A stretch of DNA of 64,000 bases, taken from positions 3,844,001-3,908,000 of the forward strand of contig NZ_CP135918.1 in NCBI RefSeq assembly GCF_032393985.1, written 5' to 3'. The stretch is from Fischerella sp. JS2. GTDB lineage: Bacteria; Cyanobacteriota; Cyanobacteriia; Cyanobacteriales; Nostocaceae. Numbering within the stretch: the first letter of the stretch is position 1; each line of letters opens with the position of its first letter. The notes under the pieces are model-generated. The model was not told where the DNA came from. It ran no database searches and saw only the letters and a list, made by a program, of their open reading frames with translations. Positions 1-9,890 of this stretch are shown here, piece after piece. The translations under genes and the position numbers were made by a program.

Positions 1-1360
1 TACTAGCAGCCATAGTAGGAGTCAAATGTTTGGCTGTATTTTGCTCAGATGGGACACTAGTTGCGTCTTGTGTCAGTTCACTAGGTGTTGTTTGCGTAGC
101 AGAATTAACATTCGTTGTTGGCTGTGGTGTGCTTACATCTACAGAATAATCAGGTGGACTAGATTTAATTGTAACGTCTGTTACTTTTCTGACGACTGGT
201 CGTTTTCTACGTAAAAACCACACTAAAAATCCGGCAATAGCTACAATTGATACCGTCAATATTGACCACAAAAGCAATTTGTTCTCTTGGGTTGCTTGCT
301 CGTTTTGGGCAGGAGCCACTAACGTAGAACTATCAGCAGTAGTGAGATTATTTTCATCTGTTGTCGTTGGTGAGACACTCGCAGCAGATGTAATATCCGT
401 ATTGGGTGAAGTAGTAGCGTTGTCGGTTGTGGTTGCTGTTGGAGACTCAACTGTCATTGCAGCTGCGATCGCTTCTGCTTCTGTGGTTCTTGCTGCTTCT
501 ATAGCCTCCTGTCCTGGTGCATTTGTGACAAAGCCAAGAAAAGAAGCTACATTCAGACCAGGATTTTTCTTGTAGACATACACCAAAGGTTGGGAAAAAG
601 GATACTTAGGATTGTCTGGTAGAGTTCGACTCACCCTCAGGACTCGCACACCTTTAAGTTTCGATACTTGATTCGCTAAAACATAGCCAATACCGTCTCT
701 GCCTAACTGTTTGACAACTTCGACAGCGCTATCTTCATTTAGCTGAACCGCAGTTGCACCAGTTTCAAACTTGGCATTCTCAAAGGCTGGGTAGCTGCGA
801 AAAGACTCGCGTATGTCGCTATTAGGCGGACGATCTATAACCCGAATCTTACCACTAGCTCTTCCTAGTTCTGACCAATCTGTAACTTCTCCTCGAAAAA
901 TTCTGGCAAATCCCCGGTTACTCAGGTTTCCTTGGAAGGGATTCTCTTCACTAACTATGATCGCAATCTTTTCTCGACGTAAGCGCAGTTGTTCTAAACC
1001 GCGTTTTTTTTCTTCAGGCGTTAAACCACGACCAATTGCTGCTATATCTATTAATCCTTCTTTCAAAGCTATCAACGCCACATCCGCACCATTAGCAGCA
1101 GCTTCTACTTTAGTGCCAGGAAACTTTTGCTCAAACCGTTCTTTCATGGTTTGATTAATCGTATACAAGCTACTCGAGCCATCAATCCGCACAGTAGTGC
1201 CGCTTTGCACTGTTTTGGGTAGCTTAAAAGACGGAACATCATTAGATTGTGCCAGTGCCAAGTCTGACACTACAACAGAAACCGCTACTGGGGTTGTTGC
1301 CAATGTTAGCAGTAACGCTAAGCTGACTATTGAGTTATCTTTTTTTTCTTTTTGATACAT
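1..1360 (-). CDS. PstS-like phosphate-binding protein with C-terminal membrane anchor (partial)
   Basis: The frame is open from an ATG at 1360 to the left edge of the window, so the C-terminus is missing. An N-terminal signal-like segment ends near ALAQS. It is followed by a periplasmic binding domain of the PstS/PBP type (IDGSSSLYTIN, then an AAIGRGLTPEE stretch and a YPFSQPLVYVY stretch). After this come a Thr/Ser-rich linker, one membrane helix (LLLWSILTVSIVAIAGF) and a basic then Thr-rich tail. Family knowledge suggests phosphate binding at the cell surface. The added helix and tail are unlike a standard soluble PstS and resemble cyanobacterial variants fused to further domains, which would lie outside the window. 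No pst permease genes are adjacent. Confidence 0.8.
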   Translation of the reverse strand, partial: MYQKEKKDNSIVSLALLLTLATTPVAVSVVVSDLALAQSNDVPSFKLPKTVQSGTTVRIDGSSSLYTINQTMKERFEQKFPGTKVEAAANGADVALIALKEGLIDIAAIGRGLTPEEKKRGLEQLRLRREKIAIIVSEENPFQGNLSNRGFARIFRGEVTDWSELGRASGKIRVIDRPPNSDIRESFRSYPAFENAKFETGATAVQLNEDSAVEVVKQLGRDGIGYVLANQVSKLKGVRVLRVSRTLPDNPKYPFSQPLVYVYKKNPGLNVASFLGFVTNAPGQEAIEAARTTEAEAIAAAMTVESPTATTTDNATTSPNTDITSAASVSPTTTDENNLTTADSSTLVAPAQNEQATQENKLLLWSILTVSIVAIAGFLVWFLRRKRPVVRKVTDVTIKSSPPDYSVDVSTPQPTTNVNSATQTTPSELTQDATSVPSEQNTAKHLTPTMAAS

Positions 1361-2099
1361 ATGCCCTCTGATCAAGTAGTTAGAGGAAACTAGGTAGAGT
1401 AAACGGGAAATAAGCCTTTCTTAATCACTCTTTATTTGAGTAAAGGTGCTAATTTATAGTTCTGAGCGGACAATTGTATTCAATGCTTAAGGCTTTAAAC
1501 GAATACCAGGATATCAAACAATCTCATGAATACTTGTTGACTGACTTTTGCAGATAATACCTGATTGTCAGGAGTTATTTGAGATATGATTTTCGGATAG
1601 TATTTTAGTTGAGATATTCTCCTTTAAAAATAAATTTTTCCTAGAATATTTTATTGTTGGCGTGATTAAACAGAATTTTTTGCTAAAAAGCATACTTTGT
1701 CAACTTCATGCCATTGGTGATGGTTTTTAAGAAGATACATTTGTATAACAATATGTTTAACAAAATTTTTGTATTGAAATTAACATATTAACTGTGTAGC
1801 CCAAGTTGTCAATCAGTCTGTAATAAATACTTACTGAAAAGGGGATTGGAGATTAAGGAACACGAATTAAATAAAATACACAACCTCACCCCCAGCCCCT
1901 CTCCTTACTAAGGAGAGGGGTGGCGTAGCTTGAATTTGGTAGCGTGCGTTATGGACGGAACACCACTGGATGGTGCGTTGTGCTTTGCGACAACACACCC
2001 TACAAATCTGGATTTGGCAGTAATTTAATTATTTGTGTGTACAATGTAACCCATAAACGGGAGGACACAAGAGGGGCTAATTCGACTTTTGCAACAAGT
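1361..2099. other. Intergenic region, AT-rich with repeat fragments
   Basis: No convincing gene is present. The AT-rich part (1370-1830) is the likely promoter region of the PstS-like gene. Positions 1882-1922 carry one copy of a dispersed inverted repeat (CCTCACCCC...AGGAGAGGGG). Positions 1968-2003 carry a GGTGCGTTGTGC.../ACAACACACC palindromic repeat of the kind found between cyanobacterial genes. Confidence 0.6.
1882..1922. repeat. Dispersed inverted repeat (CCTCACCCC family), copy 1
   Basis: The arm CCCCTCTCCTT is followed by ACT and then AAGGAGAGGGG, a near-perfect hairpin preceded by AACCTCACCCC. Related copies lie at about 13486-13546, 25263-25357 and 54872-54921. Confidence 0.75.
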
Positions 2100-3209
2100 C
2101 TAATGACTGAGATAACAATGACAATCAGGTTTCTCAATTACTGACTCAACCAAGGCGTTTAGCGTAGTGGCTGCTAACAAACCACCTCCGATAGTTCCCT
2201 CAACCACAATCCAACCAACGTTGGTTTGCATAAGTTGCCGTTTTGCAGCAGGTGCATGGCTAAAGCCAATAGGCATACCAATAACTAATGCTGGTTGAAT
2301 TTGCTGTTGTTTAATAGCTTGGCAGATAGACAGTAATACTGAAGGTGCATAGCCAACCACAAAAATGCAACCTTTTTTTACTTGCTGTAACTTTTCTCGC
2401 CATTTTTGCTGCTGCCAAAAAGCTTGTTCTGCCTCAATAGCAGTAGTCACGTGAGGATTGTCAATTAAGGTTTTGACATGACATCCCAAATGAACTAGTC
2501 GGGTTTGATCCAAAGCGGTTGCAACCGTAGGAATATCTGCAATAATCTCACAGCCTAGCTTGAGAGCATCACGACTTTTGGCGATCGCTTGCTGACTCAA
2601 CTTGATAAACGAAGCTAAACTCACATCTCCACAAGCTAACACTAGTTGAGAAATCAGGTCTTGCTCAATCTCAGAACGAGACGATAAATCTGGTAACAAA
2701 TGCTTTAATGATTCATGAAAATCTTCTGGGTGAGCATGAATTTGGGCATCTAAACCACTCCAGAGTTTCTCTAACTCCCCTAGTCCGACTTTTGTTTCTA
2801 CTTCGATTAACTTAAGTTGGGCAAGGACTTCAGCTTGCATAATTTGACAATTGTGATCGCGTCCCAACAAACCCTCTAATGCAGATGCAGTTTGTCGCAG
2901 TTGAGAAATTTGCTGCATCACAGTTTGATATTGCTGTTGTAGTTGCAGCATCAAATTTGCATCGGGATTGTTTGGTGGTTCGACTTCGAGAATTTGGCGA
3001 ATATGATTCAGTTGAAAACCTTGTTGCTTTAATGCCACAATCCGTTGCAATCGGATGACATCTGTATCTGTGTAGAGACGATAATTACTGTGCGATCGCA
3101 TGGGTTGAGGTAATAGTCCTAACTGATGGTAATGTCGTACCATCCGGGGCGTAATTCCACCACCCACCGCTTCAGTTAGTTCTTTGATTGTCAAACCATT
3201 TGCTTTCAT
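2100..3209 (-). CDS. coaR: CoaR: MerR-family cobalt sensor fused to a precorrin-8X methylmutase-like domain
   Basis: This 369-residue protein has a MerR winged-helix DNA-binding domain at residues 1-70 (GLTIKELTEAVGGGITPRMVRHY) and a coiled-coil dimerisation region to about residue 135. The C-terminal half resembles precorrin isomerase CbiC/CobH (PALVIGMPIGFSHAPAAKRQL and GTIGGGLLAATTLNALV). The last residues include Cys363-His364-Cys365, the CHC motif that helps bind cobalt in Synechocystis CoaR. The known CoaR activates the cobalt exporter gene coaT in response to Co(II), with tetrapyrrole binding as a second input. Here the start codon lies 3 nt after the stop of the caspase gene, so the two genes are probably co-transcribed. 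No coaT is present in the window, which is unusual because the two genes are divergent neighbours in Synechocystis. Confidence 0.9.
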   Translation of the reverse strand: MKANGLTIKELTEAVGGGITPRMVRHYHQLGLLPQPMRSHSNYRLYTDTDVIRLQRIVALKQQGFQLNHIRQILEVEPPNNPDANLMLQLQQQYQTVMQQISQLRQTASALEGLLGRDHNCQIMQAEVLAQLKLIEVETKVGLGELEKLWSGLDAQIHAHPEDFHESLKHLLPDLSSRSEIEQDLISQLVLACGDVSLASFIKLSQQAIAKSRDALKLGCEIIADIPTVATALDQTRLVHLGCHVKTLIDNPHVTTAIEAEQAFWQQQKWREKLQQVKKGCIFVVGYAPSVLLSICQAIKQQQIQPALVIGMPIGFSHAPAAKRQLMQTNVGWIVVEGTIGGGLLAATTLNALVESVIEKPDCHCYLSH

Positions 3210-3212
3210 AGG

Positions 3213-6200
3213 TTAATTATCGCAAAGATGGCGATCACTTGGATGATTCTTCAGATAGCCATGTAGGCGATCACAAGCCTGATTCATCAACTGATCAAAA
3301 GATTCAATTTGCCAAACCTTTACAATGCCATCTCCTCCTGCGGTAGCTAGTAACTTATTATCCTGATTCAATGCAACATTGTTTACCGATGATTGCTCAG
3401 TATTCCATTCTGCTACATCCTCTTTTGTTTCTAAATTCCACAACTGTACAATGCTATTATTATTACCACTGACAATCATCTTGCCATCATGGCTGAATAC
3501 CAATGACGTCACTTTTGATCCATATAGTTGAAATAATCCCCCAATCGGTTCACCCTGCAAATTCCACAACCGAATAGTATCATCATCTCCACCACTAGCC
3601 ACCTGTCTGCCATTTGGGCTAAATACTGAGCTATTAACAGCCCCTAAATGACCGGAAAATTCATTTTGCTTATTACCCTGTAAATTCCAAACGCGGACAG
3701 TACTATTTTTCCCAGCACTCACAATTAATTTTCCATCCCCACTAAAACTGACGCTGTTAACTCCTTCTTGCTGTGCTTGCCAAACCAAAAGCTGTTGTTG
3801 AGAATCACGCAGATTTTGCACATTCCATAGGCGGATAGTATCGTCATCTCCTGCACTAACCAACTTTTGACCATCTGGACTAAAGTTGACACTGTTGATT
3901 AAACCTTTATGCCCTTTCAATTCTGCCAACAACTGACCCTGTAAATTCCAGAAGCGAATCACACCATCTTGACCAGCAGATGCCCATTGCTGACCATTAG
4001 GACTAAAACTAACGCTACTAAACAAGCCTTGATTTGCTTTTGCTGCTATTAAATGCTGACCTTGTAATTTCCAAAGAAAAGTACCATTATATCCGGCACT
4101 AACAATGTAGCGACTATCAGGGCTAAAACTGACGCTATTAATTAGCTGTTGATGATCTGTTGATTGTGCAAATTGTTGACCCTGCAAATTCCATATGCGG
4201 ACAGTACCGTCATCGCCTGCACTTGTTAGTAACTTACCATCCTTGCTCAAACTGACGCTTCTAACCGGACCTTGATGCCCTTCCAATTTCTCCAACTGCT
4301 GACCCTGTAAATTCCATAAACGGACAGTGCCATCACCTGCGGCGCTAGCCACTCGCTGACCATCTGGGCTAAATCCCACACACCAAATTCTGCCTTGATG
4401 CCCTTTTAATTCTACTAATTGCTTACCCTGTAAGTTCCACAAACGAACAATATTGTCCTCTCCTCCGGTTGCCAGTAACTGACCATTGGGGCTAAACATG
4501 ATAGTGCTGATCTCGCCTTGATGTCCTGCAAATAGATTCAACTGTTTACCCTGTAAGTTCCATAAACGCACAGTACCGTCATCACCAGTGCTAGCTAGTT
4601 GGTTGCCATCTGGGCTGAATACCACACTCCAAACATCTTTTTTATGCCCTCGAAAGGGTTGACCAATTGGGTTGCCCTGCAAGTCCCACAAGCGTACAGT
4701 ACCATCCTCCCCTGCGGTAGCCAAAAGTTGATTATTTGAGCTAAAACTGAGGTTTCTAACGATGCCTTGATGCGTATTCCATGAGGCTTGATTTTGACCT
4801 TGCAAATTCCACAAGCTGACAGTGCCATCCTCTGCTACGGTAGCTAAAAGCTGACTATCCGGGCTGAAATTAAGGTTTTTGACTGTGCGTTGATTTGTAT
4901 TCCAAGAGGCTTTGTTTTCACCCTGCAAATCCCACAAGCGGACAGTATTGTCTTCTCCAGCACTAGCTATGAACTTACCATCTGGGCTAAAACGACTTCT
5001 GAGCGTGCCTTGATGTCCTTCAAAGCGATCGCTTTCTTTAACTGTGTAAACCGCCCTTTGCAGCGTTCCTCTCACTTGCTCCCGTAGCTGAGATTTTGGG
5101 GGGAATAACCACAAAAGTGGTTGTTTGAGGGAATTTCCTGCTTGTAATGCCTCAATCATCCCATCTAACGCTTGCTTCTCCAACTTGATTTCTGCGTTTT
5201 CTCTAAAAGTACTAGTTTGACCTATCTGTGCATTTCTCTGATTCATCAAAGCTACGGTAGTCAACCCGATTAAACCTAAGATTATACCAATTGCTAGGCC
5301 CCAACGCAGATGCATGTTCCTTTGCTTTTGCCTAACGCTTTGTTGTACAAATTCAGCTTCTAATTGGTTGAACCAGTTATCGGGAGAGTTGAGTTTCTCA
5401 TGCAATACTTCTAGATAGGGATTTGCATTCCAAAGAAACTGTTGCGGTTGATCACGCGATCGCTCTTGATTATTTGATGTTTGTCGCTGCGATCGCACAA
5501 ATTTCGCATTGATTTTATTAAACAAGTTTTCGGTAAAGTAGAAACTGCGATCAACTAAATCTAAAACAGGTTCTACCTTGGTAAGCAAGTCTGCTGACTG
5601 TTTGTTGTGTTGAGTATTTTTCCACTCTTGTGCTGCTGGGGTCAGTTGTCGTTGCAAAATTAAATTGTCCTCTGCATCCTGCCACATCCTCAGCTTTTGC
5701 CATCCTCGCACTAAAGCATCATGAGCAGGTTCAACATAGGGTTTTCCTTCTGGATCTTGTCCTTCTACAAGTAGGCGTGCATCTGTAAAGCGCCTTATTA
5801 CCTCCTTCACCCTAGCGTTTTCTGGTTCTGGGTACTCCAATTCTGATAATGGCACTTGTCTGCGCGTCGGCTCACTCCCGCCCACTGCTACCATCCGTAG
5901 CATCACATGGCGGATAGTCTGCTTGTAGGCTCGATCCTGTTTAACTAACTCCTCATATTCACTGTCAGCTCTTTGGCTGAGGCTTACATCTACTCCACCT
6001 AGTTCTTGATAATCTGTCTGTGTGATAGCTCTGTCAATAGTTTCACCCCGTTGTTGAGCAATTCTCTGCCGTTTGAGATATTTAAGATAAAGTTCACTCA
6101 GTGTAAAAGATAACAGAGGCAGCGCACCGGGCATATTCGCCACTTCATCAATCAGGCGATCAACCAAAGGATAATTAGGATCATCCGATTTAAAATACAT

Positions 6201-7715
6201 CACTTTGGCAGATGCAGGCTCTTCTATTGCTTGGCGCAACTCTGTCCGTGTCATTGGTGTTACAATAAATCGAGCCACTGTCCAATATTGTTTTAATGCG
6301 GTATCTCTAAATTGAGATTCAAAATCCAAGCGTAGCGTCAGTACTAACCGCAATTGTTGAGAATAGTTTTTTACTGCTTCTGTCAAGAAATTAAGAAATA
6401 ATTCCCGCTCTTGTTCATCTTTGCAGAGGGTGATCAATTCTTCAAACTGATCAATTACAAGTAACAATTTGGACTGAGGATTTAATTCCATCCAAATCGC
6501 CAAATGGGCGAAAAGAATTTCTACTTTATCAAGTGTAGGCAAACTGGTAATTGAAGATATCAAAGATTTTTCTGGGGTTAATATATTATTTAAAGCTCGT
6601 AATGGAGACTCACCCGGACGCACTGGCGCTAGAATATGCCACTGTTGATGAGTTGTCTCTAACTTTTTGATGTAAGCAATTAATCCTGCCTTCACCAAGC
6701 TAGATTTCCCCGTACCAGAAGCCCCTAAAACTACGGTCAACGGTTGCTGATAAATGTGTGTAAATAACTGTTCGGTTAACGCTTGTCTACCAAAAAACAA
6801 GTTACTGTGTTCTTCGTTAAAAGATTCTAAGCCGCGATAGGGATTTTGAGATTCATCTAGAGGTGGTGCGGGTGGTAAGTTAAGTGGATGTCCTGGTGCA
6901 AGAAATATATACTCGCCTTTGTCGTGTTTTTTCAAAGGCCAAATACCAGGGGTTTGGCGTCGGCGATTTTCTTCGGTTGCCCCTTCAACTGCATCTCGTA
7001 AATATAAGTATAATTCCGTAGCAGTAATTACCCCATCTCCTTGAGGTTTTCCCTGTGTTGCTGGAGGATATATATCTGCTCTACCTTCTAGCGCTTCTAA
7101 TAAAGCCGCAGCAAAGGGTGAATGGTCGCCAATTTGACCACGCTCTGTATTCAAATTAAAAGCATCTAAGGCTTTTTGGTCATAAGCAGCACTAGTTACT
7201 ATCTGCCAAGCTGGGTCAGTAATAAAACGGTCATAACGTTCTTTATGAATAACTTCTGGTGCAGCTAATAAATCTCTGGTACTCGACCAGCGAAATGCAC
7301 CAGCAAAGCAGCAATCGAGAATCCCCAAGAAATGACGACAGGGTAAATCACTCAAGCACTCCTGCAAATGGGTCATTGCTAAATAGGTTTTAGTGTCTCC
7401 CAGTTTGGCATCTTGGGGAATTAAATAACCTTGTGGCCCATCATCACCATTGAGGGCGACTCCATGTCCGGCAAAATAAAATAACAAGCGGTCATCTGGT
7501 TGAATTTGTTGTGGTAGAGTTTTTTCTAAAAAATTTTTCAGCGTTTTAAGGGTAGCGACTTCATCTAAGCATACCCATACGTGATAACCATGCTTTGTCC
7601 GCAGAATTTCTATAAGTTTTTTGGCATCGTTAACCGCATTTTGCAGGGATGAAATACCGTTGCCGTAGTTGTTAATCCCAATAACAAACGCCATATTACG
7701 CGAGAACTCAGACAT
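3213..7715 (-). CDS. Caspase (C14) - STAND NTPase - WD40 repeat protein
   Basis: The protein is about 1500 residues. I prefer the ATG at 7715, preceded by AAAGGAG, over an upstream TTG at 7757. Residues 1-270 are a caspase-like peptidase with catalytic His84 (YFAGHG) and Cys136 (ILDCCFAG). A STAND-type NTPase follows, with NPYRGLESF, a P-loop GASGTGKS near 331-338 and a Walker B-like LLLVIDQFEEL. Next come a helical region and one membrane helix (WGLAIGIILGLIGLTTVAL), then 14 WD40 repeats forming two likely propellers. This is the layout of bacterial sensor/effector proteins in which ligand binding by the repeats and NTP-driven assembly switch on a protease. A role in immunity or cell death is inference from the architecture. 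No inactivating lesion is visible. Confidence 0.92.
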   Translation of the reverse strand: MSEFSRNMAFVIGINNYGNGISSLQNAVNDAKKLIEILRTKHGYHVWVCLDEVATLKTLKNFLEKTLPQQIQPDDRLLFYFAGHGVALNGDDGPQGYLIPQDAKLGDTKTYLAMTHLQECLSDLPCRHFLGILDCCFAGAFRWSSTRDLLAAPEVIHKERYDRFITDPAWQIVTSAAYDQKALDAFNLNTERGQIGDHSPFAAALLEALEGRADIYPPATQGKPQGDGVITATELYLYLRDAVEGATEENRRRQTPGIWPLKKHDKGEYIFLAPGHPLNLPPAPPLDESQNPYRGLESFNEEHSNLFFGRQALTEQLFTHIYQQPLTVVLGASGTGKSSLVKAGLIAYIKKLETTHQQWHILAPVRPGESPLRALNNILTPEKSLISSITSLPTLDKVEILFAHLAIWMELNPQSKLLLVIDQFEELITLCKDEQERELFLNFLTEAVKNYSQQLRLVLTLRLDFESQFRDTALKQYWTVARFIVTPMTRTELRQAIEEPASAKVMYFKSDDPNYPLVDRLIDEVANMPGALPLLSFTLSELYLKYLKRQRIAQQRGETIDRAITQTDYQELGGVDVSLSQRADSEYEELVKQDRAYKQTIRHVMLRMVAVGGSEPTRRQVPLSELEYPEPENARVKEVIRRFTDARLLVEGQDPEGKPYVEPAHDALVRGWQKLRMWQDAEDNLILQRQLTPAAQEWKNTQHNKQSADLLTKVEPVLDLVDRSFYFTENLFNKINAKFVRSQRQTSNNQERSRDQPQQFLWNANPYLEVLHEKLNSPDNWFNQLEAEFVQQSVRQKQRNMHLRWGLAIGIILGLIGLTTVALMNQRNAQIGQTSTFRENAEIKLEKQALDGMIEALQAGNSLKQPLLWLFPPKSQLREQVRGTLQRAVYTVKESDRFEGHQGTLRSRFSPDGKFIASAGEDNTVRLWDLQGENKASWNTNQRTVKNLNFSPDSQLLATVAEDGTVSLWNLQGQNQASWNTHQGIVRNLSFSSNNQLLATAGEDGTVRLWDLQGNPIGQPFRGHKKDVWSVVFSPDGNQLASTGDDGTVRLWNLQGKQLNLFAGHQGEISTIMFSPNGQLLATGGEDNIVRLWNLQGKQLVELKGHQGRIWCVGFSPDGQRVASAAGDGTVRLWNLQGQQLEKLEGHQGPVRSVSLSKDGKLLTSAGDDGTVRIWNLQGQQFAQSTDHQQLINSVSFSPDSRYIVSAGYNGTFLWKLQGQHLIAAKANQGLFSSVSFSPNGQQWASAGQDGVIRFWNLQGQLLAELKGHKGLINSVNFSPDGQKLVSAGDDDTIRLWNVQNLRDSQQQLLVWQAQQEGVNSVSFSGDGKLIVSAGKNSTVRVWNLQGNKQNEFSGHLGAVNSSVFSPNGRQVASGGDDDTIRLWNLQGEPIGGLFQLYGSKVTSLVFSHDGKMIVSGNNNSIVQLWNLETKEDVAEWNTEQSSVNNVALNQDNKLLATAGGDGIVKVWQIESFDQLMNQACDRLHGYLKNHPSDRHLCDN

Positions 7716-7947
7716 GGCATCCTGGCTCCTTTGTTGTATACACAAAGTGTTCTGCAAGTCAAGTTCAATCTATTTTTACAAGTCTACTCAATTTTATAAA
7801 TGGGTAAAACTACATGCAATTTATGCAGTTTTATGAAAGGAATTAATAGCGATCGCTCTCGGCTGCTACTAACAAAAAGCTTTTTTAATTGTGATAAGAA
7901 AGTGTAAATCATTAATATATGAGTGATCGCACAATTTCTGAAGTATG

Positions 7948-8703
7948 GGCGTTGCATAATAGCGGTATGAATTGAGGTCAATTAATCATGGAATGTCCAC
8001 GCTGTGGATCTTGTCATAACCGTAAGAATGGAAAGAAAAGAGGTAAACAGAATCACATTTGCTGTGATTGTGGTCGTCAATTCATTGATGTCTATAAACC
8101 ACCCAGGGGCTACTCGGATGAAATCAAACAAGAATGCCTAAAAATGTACGTCAATGGTATGGGATTTCGTGGAATTGAAAGGGTGAAAAACGTTCATCAT
8201 ACTACCATTATTCATTGGGTTAAACGAGTGGGTACACAATTGGCGGATACACCAAATTCAAAGGAAATTCCGCAGGTGGGAGAACTAGATGAATTAGAAA
8301 CATTTATTGGTTCAAAAAAAATAAAATCTGGTTGTGGACGGCGGTAAATCACTTTACTCAAGGTATTCTTGCTTGGGTTTTAGGTGATCGTAGTTCGACT
8401 ACTTTCCAACAGTTATGGAACATTGTCCAGTGTTGGCAGAGTTATTTTTACGTCACAGATGGATACCCTGTTTACCCTTGTTTTGTTCCTGATGGTGACC
8501 AAATTGTGAGTAAGACCTACATGACACGAGTCGAAAATGAAAACACAAGGCTTAGACATTATTTGGCTCGTCTTCATCGTAAAACTTTATGTTATTCCAA
8601 AACCGAGGAAATGCTGAGATACTCTGTTCGATTGTTATTGCACTACCTCAAATATCGTTCTGTTCCCTTACCTGCCTAAAACATACCTTTATTCAGCAAC
8701 GCC
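7948..8703 (+). mobile_element. IS1-family insertion sequence, copy 1 (756 bp)
   Basis: The element is complete. Its imperfect terminal inverted repeats start GGCGTTGC and carry GGTATG at positions 17-22; 18 of the 22 bases match between the ends. It is flanked by an 8-bp target duplication, GAAGTATG, at 7940-7947 and 8704-8711. The length is close to the 768 bp of IS1. It lies between genes and is identical, as far as I can read, to the copy at 46621-47376. Confidence 0.95.
7988..8679 (+). CDS. IS1-family transposase, two overlapping frames joined by -1 frameshift
   Basis: The first frame (7988-8347, 119 residues, InsA-like) begins with a zinc-finger-like C-x2-C...C-x2-C motif (CPRCGSC, CCDCGRQF) and a helix-turn-helix region. 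The second frame (8332-8679) continues the InsB-like catalytic domain. An A8 run at 8313-8321, with ribosomes slipping back by one base, would give KKNKIWLWTAVNHF and a fused protein of about 230 residues. Catalytic D-D-E candidates are the Asp in GELDELETFIG, the Asp in YVTDGYP and the Glu in TRVENENTRL. Frameshifting at an A-run is the known expression mode of IS1. Confidence 0.9.
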
Positions 8704-8711
8704 GAAGTATG

Positions 8712-9004
8712 GATATAATGCGCGATCGCACCGCACCTTTGTCAACCTGAGTAATTCGTCGTTATAGTGTTAGGCCAAATACAGGATTTCACAAATTCGT
8801 AACAAATTAAGTTCATAAAGACTCTGCGCCCCCACCGAAGCTTTGAGCCTCGCTATCGCGAGGATCTTACGCTAACGGAGGAAACCTCCGCACCCTTCGG
8901 GAAACCGCGCAAAGCGCGTCTACAAACTTCTCTCTGCGTTGACTCCGCGTCCCTGGTGCGTTTAAAAAAGCTGCAAATTAATGCAAAACTGTACTAGCAC
9001 CTAC
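8712..9004. repeat. Intergenic region with REP-like palindromes
   Basis: No gene is seen. Around 8830-8925 there are short GC-rich palindromes (CTCGCTATCGCGAG, ACGGAGGAAACCTCCG, ACCCTTCGGGAAACCGCGC followed by AAAGCGCGTCTAC). The last one resembles the palindrome inserted in the broken Uma2 gene near 60905-60940. Confidence 0.55.
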
Positions 9005-9364
9005 TTAATTTGGCAAAACCACGCTTTTACTTACAGTGCGTTTGCGATCGCTTTTGCGAGTACCTCCAGCCATCTGATACTCATGGCTATCACTACCAAA
9101 TCTATAAGCAATACCACGCAAAATTTTCTCAGAATAATCTGCCAAATCTTTTTCATTTTCGATGATCTGGGTTAATAAGACATCAATAGTAGAAAGGGTG
9201 CTATTGTATGCTTCTAGAGATTGTCTGAGATTTTCAATTTTTTCAGTATAATCTTTGACTGTTAATCCTTCTCCGACATCAAGAGTCGGACTGATAGATT
9301 TAATGCTGGCTAGACGTACTTCAGCTTTGCCAAGAGTACGTGATCTGCGTTTTTGTCTCGCCAT
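9005..9364 (-). CDS. Small conserved-looking hypothetical protein, 119 aa
   Basis: I do not recognise a named family. The protein has a basic N-terminus (MARQKRRSR), a central helical, probably coiled-coil part (YTEKIENLRQSLEAYNSTL, then IENEKDLADYSEKIL), a YRFGSDSHEYQMAGGTRKS stretch and a basic C-terminus. There are no membrane segments. The length, charged ends and start codon position support a real gene. It stands alone between the IS1 copy and the repeat-rich region. The C-terminal motif looks constrained, but I cannot assign a function. Confidence 0.6.
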   Translation of the reverse strand: MARQKRRSRTLGKAEVRLASIKSISPTLDVGEGLTVKDYTEKIENLRQSLEAYNSTLSTIDVLLTQIIENEKDLADYSEKILRGIAYRFGSDSHEYQMAGGTRKSDRKRTVSKSVVLPN

Positions 9365-9588
9365 AATTAATACTTATTTTTCTAGTCACTGATAACTCTA
9401 TAATGGACAATTATTAAAAAAATTGTCATACGTGAAATTGTTGATTTTTATAAAAAAGCCCAGTATACGCATATCTAGGTGCTGTTTAGAATCTAGGAGA
9501 CTGTTGTTTTCGGATCAACGCAGATATAAGGATATGCGATCGCAGGAATATCTGTTACACCCCATAACACAAGTCTGTTTTTCCTCAA

Positions 9589-9772
9589 GGCGGAAATTGC
9601 TACAGGCTGCGCGAAACACGCAAACGTGAAGGCAAAAGTTGCCACAGGCTGCGCGAAACACGCAAACGTGAAGGCAAAAGTTGCTGCAAAGAAGACCGAA
9701 GTTGTTACAAGCTGCGCGAAACACGCAAACGTGAAGGCAAAAGTTACTGCAAGGAAAGCGGAAATTGCTACA
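9589..9772. repeat. Tandem repeat with 42- and 63-bp spacing (21-bp base period)
   Basis: The core CTGCGCGAAACACGCAAACG, continuing GTGAAGGCAAAAGTT, starts at 9607, 9649 and 9712. The spacings of 42 and 63 are both multiples of 21. Because the period is a multiple of 3, frames stay open on both strands; the forward one encodes heptads such as CAKHANV and KAKVATG. I cannot tell whether a protein is made. Confidence 0.75.
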
Positions 9773-9890
9773 GGGAATGTAAAAAAAGATCACCTGTTTT
9801 CAGAAGTGCATTGTTTGACTTTTGCAAGCGATCGCCCCGAATATTTCCCGAAATAGCGATCGCAGTAGCAGCAACACATCTTGTAGAGAC

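Noticed and set aside
26-1154. Forward-strand frames in the first 1.2 kb
   Set aside because: The reverse strand encodes the PstS-like protein throughout; the forward frames have no recognisable features.
9589-9772. CRISPR array
   Set aside because: Repeats are 33-35 bp but the intervening segments are themselves related and of multiple-of-21 length; no cas genes are present.
9626-9856. Protein-coding gene in the tandem repeat
   Set aside because: The open frame is a consequence of the 21-base period; no start signal or family match.
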